From the NCBI GenBank assembly GCA_016719615.1, contig JADJYQ010000001.1:1958501-2022500 (forward strand): a stretch of DNA of 64,000 nt, given 5' to 3'. Positions 19,821-28,016 of the stretch are shown here, piece after piece (the stretch's first letter is position 1; each line of letters begins with the position of its first letter). The translations under genes were made by a program, and so were the position numbers. The stretch is from Saprospiraceae bacterium (GTDB taxonomy: Bacteria; Bacteroidota; Bacteroidia; Chitinophagales; Saprospiraceae). The notes below the pieces were generated by a model that was given only the letters and a program-made list of their open reading frames with translations, was not told the origin of the DNA and searched no databases.

Positions 19821-21092
19821 TTCAGGATAGAGGGGAAATTCTTCCATGTATTTATTGATCTCCAATTGTATGGCTGCAACAACTTGATCATTCGTCCTGT
19901 TTTCAACGAGATGATGGATCCATTCGGCCGTTTGCTCAAAATCCGCTTCTTTAAATCCTCTGCTCGTTAAGGCTGCCGTACCCAACCGTATACCCGATGT
20001 CACCATTGGTTTTTCAGGATCATTGGGGATCATGTTTTTATTGGTTGTGATATGCGCTTTTATCAATAAGTTTTCTGCATCCTTTCCAGTAATTTTTTTC
20101 GTACGGAGATCTACCAAAAACAAATGATTGTCGGTACCTCCACTGACGATTTGGAATCCTCTGGCTTGCATTGCTTTTGCAAAATGTTTGGCATTGCGGA
20201 TCACCTGGGCCGCATAAGCTCTGTAGTCCTCCGATAGTGCTTCTCTAAAAGCTACTGCTTTTGCAGCGATAACATGCTCGAGTGGCCCGCCTTGAGTTCC
20301 CGGAAAAACTGCAGAATTCAAAGCTTGAGACATTTGTTGGGCTTTTCCTTTAGCATCCGTTTTCCCGGAGGGATGATCAAAATCTTTACCCATCATAATG
20401 ATACCTCCCCTTGGACCTCGTAAGGTTTTGTGAGTCGTGGAGGTAATGATATGACAATGAGGCACAGGATCATTTAAAAGTTTTGCAGCTATCAAACCAG
20501 CCGGATGCGCAATGTCGGCCATTAGAATTGCACCTACTTCATCTGCTATCTCCCGAAAGGCTTTATAATCCCAATCTCTCGAATAGGCCGAAGCACCGCA
20601 AATGATCAATTTTGGCTTATGCTGTCGTGCTTGTTCGCGTACCTGATGTATATCAACATATCCCGTGTCCGGATTGACACCGTAAGCATGAGCTTGAAAA
20701 TATTTCCCGCTGAAATTAACCGGAGAACCATGGGTTAAATGTCCGCCATGCGCCAGATTCAGTCCCAATATTGGATCTCCAGGCTTTAACAAACTTATCT
20801 GCACTGCCATATTCGCCTGTGCCCCGGAATGTGGTTGCACATTTGCAAAGCTAGCTCCAAACAAATCACATAAAGCCTGTATTGCAAGGTCCTCGATCTG
20901 ATCTATAATTTCGCAACCTCCGTAATACCTTCGACCCGGATAACCTTCAGCATACTTATTATTGAGCCAGCTACCCATTGTCTGAATGACATCCAGACTC
21001 GCAAAATTTTCCGATGCTATGAGCTCAATACCCCTTCGCTGACGGGCCAATTCTTTGGATAATAAATCCCAGACAAGTTTATCTTTTATCAT
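19806..21092 (-). CDS. glyA: Serine hydroxymethyltransferase
   Basis: PLP enzyme interconverting serine and glycine with tetrahydrofolate, the main source of one-carbon units. 428 residues. Seen: GIELIASENF, YAEGYPGRRYYGG, HGSPVNFSGK, and the PLP-binding lysine Lys222 in TSTTHKTLRGPRGG. Length and motifs are normal. Convergent with truA (15-bp overlap). A TATATTTG -7-like box lies 19 bp upstream of the start on the minus strand. Confidence 0.97.
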   Translation of the reverse strand: MIKDKLVWDLLSKELARQRRGIELIASENFASLDVIQTMGSWLNNKYAEGYPGRRYYGGCEIIDQIEDLAIQALCDLFGASFANVQPHSGAQANMAVQISLLKPGDPILGLNLAHGGHLTHGSPVNFSGKYFQAHAYGVNPDTGYVDIHQVREQARQHKPKLIICGASAYSRDWDYKAFREIADEVGAILMADIAHPAGLIAAKLLNDPVPHCHIITSTTHKTLRGPRGGIIMMGKDFDHPSGKTDAKGKAQQMSQALNSAVFPGTQGGPLEHVIAAKAVAFREALSEDYRAYAAQVIRNAKHFAKAMQARGFQIVSGGTDNHLFLVDLRTKKITGKDAENLLIKAHITTNKNMIPNDPEKPMVTSGIRLGTAALTSRGFKEADFEQTAEWIHHLVENRTNDQVVAAIQLEINKYMEEFPLYPELQHS

Positions 21093-21110
21093 ATTTAGCT
21101 AAAAAGCGAA

Positions 21111-21118
21111 CAAATATA
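21111..21118 (-). promoter_or_regulatory. Candidate Bacteroidota -7 box upstream of glyA
   Basis: Reads TATATTTG on the minus strand, an exact TAnnTTTG match ending 19 bp before the glyA start codon. The -33 element was not identified with confidence. Confidence 0.45.
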
Positions 21119-21155
21119 GCAGGAATTGGGAAAAAAGCTCAAAGCATAAAGCAAA

Positions 21156-21232
21156 GATTATGGAGTATGAATTAAGGATTATAGATCAAGGATCAATGTT
21201 TTTTTGATCTTCATACTCTATACTCCATAATC
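21156..21232. repeat. Inverted repeat immediately left of the IS element
   Basis: GATTATGGAGTAT (21156-21168) pairs exactly with ATACTCCATAATC (21220-21232). The IS left end begins at 21233, directly after the right arm. Similar CTATACTCCATAATC words recur right of the IS (22682-22720) and at 50405-50490. Confidence 0.75.
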
Positions 21233-21283
21233 TGTCAGTGCCTGATATAGGTTGACCATATTTTATCATTAAAAAACATAAAA

Positions 21284-21709
21284 ATGGCAACAATTAGAAG
21301 GCAATTTAAAATGAGCATTGAGCAGCGTATGGCGAGGCATTTTTCAGAAAGTTTCAAACGATCGAAGGTTCTCGAGATAGAGCAAGGCAGGAGCAAAGTC
21401 AGTGAAATTTGTAAGGAATACGAGGTTAGCCCTACCAATGTATACAAATGGATGAGTAAATTTGGTGCAGCTAAAAGCCAAATTCGCATGATTGTTGAAA
21501 CAAATTCCGACACTAAAAAAATAATAGAACTTAAGCAAAAAGTTGCAGAATTGGAACGAGTAATTGGTCAAAAACAGATCCTAATTGACTTTCAAACTAA
21601 GATGATTGAATTAGCAGAAGAAGCATACAAGATTGATATTAAAAAAAAATATTCTTCAGCACAATCTGCTACTTCAGACAGGAGCGAAAGCGATATCCAT
21701 TCTCATTAA
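21284..21709 (+). CDS. IS3-family transposase OrfA (helix-turn-helix)
   Basis: 141 residues. The N-terminal half has a helix-turn-helix that binds the IS ends (SKVSEICKEYEVSPTNVYKWMSKFG), followed by a leucine-zipper-like coiled coil (KQKVAELERVIGQKQILIDF). Near the end, nine A residues (21641-21649) form an A-AAA-AAA slippery site; a -1 slip there leads without a stop into the orfB frame (IFFSTICYFRQERK...), the usual way this family makes the OrfAB transposase. Confidence 0.9.
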   Translation: MATIRRQFKMSIEQRMARHFSESFKRSKVLEIEQGRSKVSEICKEYEVSPTNVYKWMSKFGAAKSQIRMIVETNSDTKKIIELKQKVAELERVIGQKQILIDFQTKMIELAEEAYKIDIKKKYSSAQSATSDRSESDIHSH

Positions 21710-21714
21710 ATAAG

Positions 21715-22529
21715 TTGTACAGAGTAATGAATATCAGCAAACAATCTGTTCATCAAAGAATAGAAAGGAATCACCAGGATCTAGAAATAGAAGCACAACT
21801 TCTGTGGCTCATACACCAAATTCGTGAAGATCACCCTACGATGGGAGTGCGTGATCTGTTTTATAAAATTCGGCCAGAATCCATGGGCAGGGACCGTTTT
21901 GAAGCCTTTTGTAAAGAAAATAGTTTGATGTCCCTTAAGAAAGTATTTAGGCCAAGAACAACAGACAACACAGGGGTTATACGATTTGACAATTTGCTTA
22001 TAGATCTCCAAATCAATCGAGTTGATCAAGTCTGGCAAAGCGACATAACCTATTTTGAATTAAACAATAGGTTTTATTATTTAACTTTTATCCTTGATGC
22101 TTATTCTAGACGAATTGTTGGGCATAACGTGTCGGATAATTTAACGACCATTTGTACCACAATGCCAGCCTTAAAAATGGCTATAAAGTTGCGAGCCAAA
22201 CAAAAGATGAGCGAATTAATATTCCATTCCGATGGTGGTGGACAATACTATGCAAAATCCTTTTAGAGCTTACCGCAAAATATGAAATCAGAAACAGTAT
22301 GTGTGAATATGCTTGGGAAAATGGTAAAGCTGAAAGGATTAATGGAATCATAAAGAATAACTATTTGATACACAGGGATATTAAAAATTATCATCAATTG
22401 ACTATAGAGGTTGACCGAAGTGTACAACTTTATAACTTAGAAAAACCTCATAAAGAGTTACAAAGATTAAGTCCTGTTGAATTTGAAAATTTGGATATAA
22501 CTTTACAATTGCAAAAACACCGAGGATGA
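21715..22529 (+). pseudogene. IS3-family transposase OrfB (DDE integrase core), frameshifted
   Basis: The catalytic domain is split. The first part (to 22266) carries the first two acidic residues, WQSDITYF and HSDGGGQYY; the remainder continues in another frame (to 22529) with LELTAKYEIRN, the third residue in WENGKAERINGIIKN and the family ending. Restoring one T in the TTTT run at about 22260-22264 would give an unbroken frame (AKSFLELTAKYEI). As given, the transposase would be inactive, unless the missing T is a sequencing error. Confidence 0.85.
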
Positions 22530-22846
22530 AAGAGTCATTTGATGCAAATAACAAAATATATGGGGTATCGAACCCCATATATTTTGAGCAAAAACACCTC
22601 AGAATCTTGATGTATTCTCTGCAAATAATTCGAGTAAAAAGTTACACAAAACGGTCAACCCTATTTAGGCATTGACAATCAATACTCTATAATCTATACT
22701 CCATAATCTATACTCTAGTATTCTTCGTGGTCCTTTGTGTCTTTGTGCCTTCGTGGCCTAAAAAGCCCAAAGCTGAAAGCAAAAAGGGAAAAGGGAAAAG
22801 GGAAAAGGTAGAAGGGAAAAAGAAGAAGGAAGTATGTTTGTGAGAA

Positions 22847-22930
22847 GGCTTTTAGGCTTTTAGGCTTTCCCGACATAAATAAACTTCTTATTTGCAATAA
22901 CTTTATAATGTCGGGAGGCTTTTAGGCTTC
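22847..22930. repeat. 8-bp tandem array (GGCTTTTA), interrupted
   Basis: About three units before and two after the 47-bp inverted-repeat element at 22869-22915. Same unit as the array at 3281. Confidence 0.85.
22869..22915. repeat. 47-bp CCCGACAT/ATGTCGGG element, copy A
   Basis: Perfect 8-bp terminal inverted repeats around a 31-bp AT-rich core (starts AAATAAACTTC). It is base-for-base identical to the copy at 50232-50278, and both are embedded in an 8-bp tandem array. Related copies: 23397-23442, 26323-26369, and a degenerate one near 23316. Confidence 0.9.
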
Positions 22931-22932
22931 AA

Positions 22933-23022
22933 CACAAACTAACGAATGTTAGTTCAATAAATATCACTTTTTTCAAATTATTTTTCCGATCTTTCCTAGT
23001 TCAAAAAGACTGCTTTGAGCTA
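22933..23022. repeat. Dispersed repeat copy 2 with ACTAAC/GTTAGT hairpin
   Basis: ACTAAC (22938-22943) and GTTAGT (22948-22953) separated by GAAT. The following about 70 bp are clearly homologous to 3382-3450. Confidence 0.8.
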
Positions 23023-23148
23023 TCTAATTGTCAGAAGCAGAATTTACAGAATTTAAGAATTTGCAAAATGAGATCACAAAATTGCCCAACTATAAGCCGT
23101 AAATTGTAAACTGCAGACTTCTTCATGCCTGCTCTGCCTAGTCTTCAT

Positions 23149-23247
23149 CCCGCTTTTTAAATGTAAAATGGACACCGCAAATTTTTTCAAAGCGGGATAC
23201 GCTGGGGTGATGGGAAAACTCCGTTTTCCACACGGATGATGAATTGG
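23149..23247. repeat. GCGGGATACGCTGGGG hairpin repeat, copy 1
   Basis: Two inverted repeats in tandem: CCCGCTTT (23149-23156) with AAAGCGGG (23189-23196), then GGAAAAC (23213-23219) with GTTTTCC (23223-23229), ending ACGGATGATGAATTGG. Nearly the same sequence occurs at 37785-37867 and, inverted, at 26441-26489. Confidence 0.85.
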
Positions 23248-23315
23248 AGAAGGTTTCGCTTGGTGATCGCAAAGCCAGAAATATACATACAACCAACAAC
23301 TAACATCTAGCAATT

Positions 23316-23364
23316 CTTGACAACAGCAAGTTCTTGTTAATTTGAATCCTCTTCATGACGGTAC
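23316..23364. repeat. Degenerate CCCGACAT-type element
   Basis: Reads CTTGACAACAGCAAG...TCTTCATGACGGTACATC and aligns with copy C at 23397 (CAGCAA...CTTCATGTCGGGACATC); the terminal repeats are mutated. Confidence 0.5.
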
Positions 23365-23396
23365 ATCAATCATCTATAATCTATAATCCATCATCT

Positions 23397-23442
23397 CCCG
23401 ACATCAGCAAATTATAGTAAGAAGAAGCTTCTTCATGTCGGG
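23397..23442. repeat. 46-bp CCCGACAT/ATGTCGGG element, copy C
   Basis: Perfect 8-bp terminal inverted repeats; the core contains the palindrome GAAGAAGCTTCTTC. The shared TAAGAAG near one end suggests it lies in the opposite orientation to copies A and B. Confidence 0.8.
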
Positions 23443-23470
23443 ACATCTAGCATCTATCAACTAAAATCTA

Positions 23471-24685
23471 TCAACTAACACCTATCAACTCCCTCGGCAC
23501 ACTTAAATAATACTTCTCCTCAACATTACATAAATGATCCAGTTTTAAACAATCGGACGCATTGTAAATGCTACCCTGCTTTGTTCGGATTTGAATTTCA
23601 GAATGCTTGGTTTCATAAGCCAAAAATTCCATTTTACTTAAATGGACCATTTGTTCTGCTTCAGCTGAACTGCAATTAAATTGTTTTATACAATTGGAGC
23701 GTAGTTCTGCGACATAAGCATCGTCAAATGGAATTTTTTGCATATGAATTTTAAAAAAATTGCGCTGCAATAAACCTTTCGCCAAATAAGATGTCAATGC
23801 ATCATTCGAACTCCCGCAGCATTTTAAAAACATTTCGATATCTGAGTCATCTATTTTCTGGAATTGCATGAGGAGTTCTGATCGATCTAAGGACTCTGGT
23901 GTTTCCACTTGCAGACTGATAAAATAATCTAAAGCCGGAGAAGCAAAGTCGTGTCGGCCAAGTTTTTTACATCTTGCTAAAAGCAACTCCAACATCTGTT
24001 CAGCAACCAATGAAGTCTTGTGCATATAGACCTGCCAATACATCAATCTGCGGGCAGCGAGATAATTCTCAATAGACAGTCCGGCCTTTTCTTCAAATAC
24101 CAGCCGGTTATCAACCACATCCATCATGGTAAGTAATCGGTGGTATCCAATCGTGCCTTCCACGACCCCACTATAAAAGCTGTCGCGATTCAGATAATCC
24201 ATGCGGTCCACATCCAATTGGCCGGCCACCAATTCGCATAAAAACTTTTTGGGATGGTTTCCTTTGAAAATTTCAATCACCAGATCAAGACTCCCATTCA
24301 ATTCCCGATTGAGCGCATCCATGATCATCAGGGTCAATTGTTCGTGCTCGAGTGGAACCAAGCTATTCTCTAAAACATGTGAAAACGGACCATGCCCCAC
24401 ATCATGCAGCAATGCAGCGATCTGGGCAGCCTGAGCTTCCTCCTTTTGAATGGCCACACCTTTTTGTCTCAGGACATCTATGGCTTGCGACATCAGATGA
24501 AAAACGCCTACTGCGTGGTGAAATCTACTATGCACGGCTCCGGGATATACATAGTAACTCAAGCCTAGTTGTTTGATTCTGCGAAGGCGTTGAAACCAGG
24601 CATGATCCATTAGGCTAAGGATGAGGCCCTTAGGAATCATGACAAATCCATAAATCGGGTCATTGAGTATTTTAATTCCAGGCAT
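23471..24685 (-). CDS. HD-domain phosphohydrolase (dGTPase/SAMHD1-like superfamily)
   Basis: 404 residues. N-terminal HD domain: RIKQLGLSYYVYPGAVHSRFHHAVGVFHL gives the H of the first metal motif region and AALLHDVGHGPFSH the HD pair, followed by HEQLTLMIM. This is the layout of metal-dependent (d)NTP triphosphohydrolases and relatives such as YdhJ; the exact nucleotide substrate cannot be read from sequence. The gene is divergent from porX with a 62-bp gap. No signal peptide, so cytoplasmic. Confidence 0.85.
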   Translation of the reverse strand: MPGIKILNDPIYGFVMIPKGLILSLMDHAWFQRLRRIKQLGLSYYVYPGAVHSRFHHAVGVFHLMSQAIDVLRQKGVAIQKEEAQAAQIAALLHDVGHGPFSHVLENSLVPLEHEQLTLMIMDALNRELNGSLDLVIEIFKGNHPKKFLCELVAGQLDVDRMDYLNRDSFYSGVVEGTIGYHRLLTMMDVVDNRLVFEEKAGLSIENYLAARRLMYWQVYMHKTSLVAEQMLELLLARCKKLGRHDFASPALDYFISLQVETPESLDRSELLMQFQKIDDSDIEMFLKCCGSSNDALTSYLAKGLLQRNFFKIHMQKIPFDDAYVAELRSNCIKQFNCSSAEAEQMVHLSKMEFLAYETKHSEIQIRTKQGSIYNASDCLKLDHLCNVEEKYYLSVPRELIGVS

Positions 24686-24703
24686 GTTGCGTTTAGAATA
24701 CTA

Positions 24704-24711
24704 TAATTTTG
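24704..24711 (+). promoter_or_regulatory. Candidate -7 box upstream of porX
   Basis: TAATTTTG matches TAnnTTTG, 36 bp before the porX start. A TTG lies 14 bp further upstream, closer than the usual spacing. Confidence 0.4.
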
Positions 24712-24747
24712 CCCTCAGGCGTTTCCAATTGACAATGCGCCAAAAAT

Positions 24748-26310
24748 ATGGATAAAATCAAGATTCTCTGGGCTGATGATGAAATAGATTTATTAAAACC
24801 TCAATTGTTTTTTTTAGAAAAGAAAGGGCATGAGGTAGAAACCTGCACAAACGGCTATGATGCTTTGGATAAACTTGACAAAAATCCATACGTCTATGAT
24901 TTGGTATTTTTAGATGAAAGCATGCCCGGTATAACAGGTCTTGAAACATTGGCTAAAATGAGGGAAAAGGGAATCATGATTCCCACGGTCATGGTTACTA
25001 AAAACGAAGCCGAAAATATCATGGATGATGCTATCGGTTCAGAAATTGCAGATTATCTGATCAAACCGGTCAATCCCAACCAAATTATCCTTACGATCAA
25101 AAAACTCATCGATAACAAACGCCTCGTTAGTGAAAAAACGAGCATGAATTATCAAATAGCATTTAGGGATCTGTTTATGGAGATCAACAGCAATCCAGAC
25201 TACTTAAAATGGGTAGACATTTACAAAAAAATCATTCAATGGGAAATTCGCTTCGATCAAAACAGCTCGCCCGACATGCAAGAAATTCTGGGCAATCAAA
25301 AAAATGAAGCAAACAGTGAATTTTGCAAATACATCGTTCAGAATTATTTAAACTGGATGGGTTCTGATAAGATTCCACAGCCGATTTGGTCTCACCAGTT
25401 AATGTCGAAAAAAGTATTCCCACATCTAAAAGATGATCTTCCAACATTTTTTCTGCTATTAGACAATCTTCGATTGGACCAATGGAAAATCATTGAACCG
25501 ATTATCACAGAATTATTTGCTATCGAAGAAGAAGACACTTTCTATTCGATATTACCCACAACGACCCAATACAGCAGAAATGCCATTTTCGCAGGCATGT
25601 TGCCGGCTGAAATAGAATCCTTTTATCCAGATTGGTGGCTTAATGACAATGAAGAAGGTGGAAAAAATTTAAAAGAACCAGATTTATTGGCAGCATTGCT
25701 TAAACGCACTTTTAGAAAAGAGATGAAAAGCGATTATGTAAAAGTGGTTAATGCCAATCAGGGCAAGGCTCTGGTCGACAATATTCACAATTACCTTGTC
25801 AATAATTTTACGGTAATCGTTTACAATTTCATTGACATGTTATCACATGCGCGCACAGAAATGGAGGTACTCAAAGAACTCGCTTCCGATGAAAAAGCAT
25901 ATCGCTCTTTAACGAGGAGTTGGTTTTTGCATTCACCGCTGTGGGCTGCGTTGCAAAAAATTAAAGGAAATAAAATACAACTCATCATTGCAACGGATCA
26001 TGGGACGATCCGGGTAAAAAATCCTTCAAAAGTTGCCGCAGATCGCGATACTACCACTAATCTCAGGTATAAAGTTGGTAAGAATCTCAACTACGAAAAG
26101 AAAGATGTACTTGAGATCAAAGATCCGCCTAAAGTGGGGTTACCAAGACCCAATGTCTCTTCAGTATTTATATTCGCTCGTCACGACAATTATTTCCTCT
26201 ATCCCAACAACTACAACTATTACATGAATTATTACAAAAACACCTTTCAACATGGCGGGGTTTCACTTGAGGAAATGATTTGTCCGGTGGTGAGATTAGT
26301 GTCAAGATAG
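24748..26310 (+). CDS. porX: T9SS response regulator PorX (REC plus PglZ-like domain)
   Basis: 520 residues. Residues 1-120 form a receiver domain with the phospho-acceptor Asp56 (LVFLDESMPG), the acidic pair in ADDE and the Lys in YLIKPVNP. The remainder is a PglZ/alkaline-phosphatase-superfamily domain (DNLRLDQW, LPTTTQYSRNAIFAGMLP, ATDHGTIRVKNP) typical of PorX. In Porphyromonas and Flavobacterium, PorX with the kinase PorY (and a sigma factor) controls T9SS genes, and its PglZ domain hydrolyses oligonucleotides; that is family knowledge, not seen here. PorY is not in the window. Complete and intact. Confidence 0.93.
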   Translation: MDKIKILWADDEIDLLKPQLFFLEKKGHEVETCTNGYDALDKLDKNPYVYDLVFLDESMPGITGLETLAKMREKGIMIPTVMVTKNEAENIMDDAIGSEIADYLIKPVNPNQIILTIKKLIDNKRLVSEKTSMNYQIAFRDLFMEINSNPDYLKWVDIYKKIIQWEIRFDQNSSPDMQEILGNQKNEANSEFCKYIVQNYLNWMGSDKIPQPIWSHQLMSKKVFPHLKDDLPTFFLLLDNLRLDQWKIIEPIITELFAIEEEDTFYSILPTTTQYSRNAIFAGMLPAEIESFYPDWWLNDNEEGGKNLKEPDLLAALLKRTFRKEMKSDYVKVVNANQGKALVDNIHNYLVNNFTVIVYNFIDMLSHARTEMEVLKELASDEKAYRSLTRSWFLHSPLWAALQKIKGNKIQLIIATDHGTIRVKNPSKVAADRDTTTNLRYKVGKNLNYEKKDVLEIKDPPKVGLPRPNVSSVFIFARHDNYFLYPNNYNYYMNYYKNTFQHGGVSLEEMICPVVRLVSR

Positions 26311-26322
26311 AAGTTAAGATGT

Positions 26323-26369
26323 CCCGACATGGAGAAGCCTCTTATTAAAAACGACTTGATGATGTCGGG
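26323..26369. repeat. 47-bp CCCGACAT/ATGTCGGG element, copy D
   Basis: Perfect 8-bp terminal inverted repeats 13 bp after the porX stop. The 31-bp core matches copy A at about 18 of 31 positions (shared CTTATT and GACTT/AACTT words), so it is a diverged relative. Confidence 0.8.
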
Positions 26370-26440
26370 AGTTGGTAGATGTTAGTTGCTAGTTGATAGT
26401 GCATTTCTAACGTTTTGAGAAAATAAAACGCAATTTACTT

Positions 26441-26489
26441 CGATTCATCATCCGTTAGGAAAACAAAGTTTTCCTAACACCCCAACGTA
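26441..26489. repeat. GCGGGATACGCTGGGG-family repeat, inverted copy 3
   Basis: Its reverse complement reads TACGTTGGGGTGTTAGGAAA and so on, aligning with 23198-23247. The core is a perfect 11-bp stem, GTTAGGAAAAC (26454-26464) with GTTTTCCTAAC (26468-26478), and a 3-nt loop. It could act as a bidirectional terminator between the convergent genes. Confidence 0.75.
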
Positions 26490-26659
26490 GTCTGGAGACT
26501 CTGATCAGCTTACGATTCAATAAAAATGTGGAATATATATTTCATTAAAAGCACAAACCAGCTCCCCTCTCCGCTCCGTGGAGCAGGGCCGGGGGTGAGG
26601 TGTGGCGACTTAACGCAATCAGGATCGAAGCATCATCAAAAAAAGAAGTTAAAATGATT

Positions 26660-27085
26660 TCACTTGACTAGCGTATTCTCCAAATAATCCATTGTCTGCT
26701 GATTGCACACAAACTTAATCTTGTTTCCAAATATATTTTTGGTTTCAACGCGCATCGTTACCCAAAAACGTCCCAAAAATTTCCTTTTAGTAAAAACTAA
26801 ATTTTGATTTATAGGTAGTTTCACGGTTTTAAAAAAATTAGTAATGTAAAAATATTCATCATCCAGTTCTACCCTTTTTAGTGGATACAGAAACACCAAT
26901 ACAATAAGACATCCGATTCCAAAAAAAACTGTCAATTGCAATCGAAAAACATCCGGATCTCTGAGTGGTAAATCCTGATCATCGGTAATCCATGCAAATA
27001 AACACAGACAACCAAAGAATACCATCCAAAATACAGGGATGAAAATCCTTAAGACCAGGGTCATAGATGAAGAAATCAATCTCAT
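26660..27085 (-). CDS. Small membrane protein of unknown function next to tatC
   Basis: 141 residues with two N-terminal transmembrane segments (LVLRIFIPVFWMVFFGCLCL and LTVFFGIGCLIVLVFLYPL), then a cytoplasmic beta-rich tail (VELDDEYFYITNFFKTVKLP). The layout resembles PH-like membrane proteins, but I do not recognise the family. Its start overlaps the tatC stop by 4 bp (ATGA), so the two are co-translated. Confidence 0.75.
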   Translation of the reverse strand: MRLISSSMTLVLRIFIPVFWMVFFGCLCLFAWITDDQDLPLRDPDVFRLQLTVFFGIGCLIVLVFLYPLKRVELDDEYFYITNFFKTVKLPINQNLVFTKRKFLGRFWVTMRVETKNIFGNKIKFVCNQQTMDYLENTLVK

Positions 27086-27906
27086 GATTGTGATTCTGAT
27101 TCTTTAGGATAATGCAAAGCCGCAATATAAATGCTTATTTCATACAACAGCAACAAAGGCAATGTTACAACGACCATTGATGTAACATCAGGTGGCGTTA
27201 TGACTGCAGCGAGTACTAAAATTACAACAATAGCATGTCGTCGATAAGTCCGCATAAATGCCGGACCCATGATCCCCCATTTAGCTAAAAAGTAAATGAG
27301 CAATGGCATTTCAAAAACAAGACCAGTAGCCATCGTATACATGGTCATTGAATCTACATAAGAACTGAGTGTAGCCGTTGCCTCGACGAGATCACTTACA
27401 TTGTATGAAGCAAGAAACGCAATTGAAAATGGCGCTAACACGTAATATCCAAATAACACACCCAGCAAAAACAAAACCGTGCACCAAAAGATAACACCGG
27501 ATGTAGCTTTTACTTCCTTGTCATATAAACCCGGCTTTACAAATTTCCAGAACTCATTAAATACTAATGGAAATGAAATGATGATTCCAAGGAAAAAACT
27601 AACTTTTAAATGGATCATCAATTGCTCGCTGAGCTCGCGCGTAATGATTTTGATGTTTTCAGGATAAAAACAAGTTAATTCTGAGAGTTCACAAAAAAAT
27701 CGATAGGTCACAAAATCTTTATGCAGCGGACCCAAGATAATGACATCAAAAATGAAGGTTTTCTGCGTAAATACAGCGATAGCCGAAATTCCAATAAACA
27801 GGGCAGCCCTGAACAAATGCCCTCTGAGCGCATCAATATGCTCAAAAAAGGTCATTTCAGTTTCAGTTCCGGTCTTTGCTCCCCTTTTAAAGAGTTTTTT
27901 TAACAT
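27082..27906 (-). CDS. tatC: Sec-independent (Tat) protein translocase TatC
   Basis: 274 residues. It has the N-terminal FFEHIDALRGHLFRA signature (compare FxxHLxELRxRL) and six hydrophobic segments, including KVSFFLGIIISFPLVFNEFW, SGVIFWCTVLFLLGVLFGYYVL and HAIVVILVLAAVITPPD. TatC recognises twin-arginine signal peptides of folded exports. The insertion after the first helix (residues about 55-80, two Cys) is longer than in E. coli. TatA/B are not in the window. Heads a two-gene unit with the 141-residue membrane protein. Confidence 0.93.
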   Translation of the reverse strand: MLKKLFKRGAKTGTETEMTFFEHIDALRGHLFRAALFIGISAIAVFTQKTFIFDVIILGPLHKDFVTYRFFCELSELTCFYPENIKIITRELSEQLMIHLKVSFFLGIIISFPLVFNEFWKFVKPGLYDKEVKATSGVIFWCTVLFLLGVLFGYYVLAPFSIAFLASYNVSDLVEATATLSSYVDSMTMYTMATGLVFEMPLLIYFLAKWGIMGPAFMRTYRRHAIVVILVLAAVITPPDVTSMVVVTLPLLLLYEISIYIAALHYPKESESQS

Positions 27907-27931
27907 GGCTACTCGTGCATTATGGCGGCTG

Positions 27932-27939
27932 CAAAATTA
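27932..27939 (-). promoter_or_regulatory. Candidate -7 box upstream of tatC
   Basis: TAATTTTG on the minus strand, 26 bp upstream of the tatC start. Confidence 0.4.
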
Positions 27940-28016
27940 AACGAAAAAAATGAATGCCCATTTTCAATACAAATGGTTGTCAGGTAATTTTCTAATGAAG
28001 CTATAATGAAGCATTT

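Larger units (their letters stand above)
21233..22677 (+). mobile_element. IS3-family insertion sequence, 1445 bp
   Basis: Bounded by imperfect 25-bp terminal inverted repeats (TGTCAGTGCC...GGTTGACC at the left; GGTCAACC...GGCATTGACA at the right; 19 of 25 positions match). Both ends start TG/CA as in the IS3 family. ATC lies directly outside both ends, consistent with a 3-bp target duplication. It contains orfA and a frameshifted orfB with the DDE motifs. It is inserted in a repeat-rich intergenic spot between glyA and the HD gene and disrupts no gene. Confidence 0.9.
22678..23470. other. Repeat-rich intergenic region without genes
   Basis: About 790 bp between the IS and the HD gene. It contains CTATACTCCATAATC-type words, a GGGAAAA tandem run (about 22785-22810), a second GGCTTTTA array split by a 47-bp CCCGACAT element, an ACTAAC-GTTAGT repeat, a GCGGGATACGCTGGGG repeat, and two further CCCGACAT-type copies. 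The short ORFs on the minus strand translate repeats and have no homology I recognise. Confidence 0.75.
26311..26659. other. Intergenic region with three repeat elements
   Basis: Between porX and the convergent tatC cluster. It holds a CCCGACAT element (26323-26369), an inverted GCGGGATACGCTGGGG repeat (26441-26489), and a GC-rich partly palindromic block (about 26562-26603, with GCTCCGTGGAGC) that stands out from the AT-rich surroundings. No gene seen. Confidence 0.7.

Noticed and set aside
22715..23313. Minus-strand short ORFs in the intergenic region after the IS
   Set aside because: They translate simple repeats (GGGAAAA, GGCTTTTA) and the dispersed hairpin repeat, with low-complexity products and no family resemblance.
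21233..23470. Genomic island or prophage around the IS
   Set aside because: No integrase other than the IS transposase, no phage genes and no tRNA-linked attachment site; only intergenic repeats.
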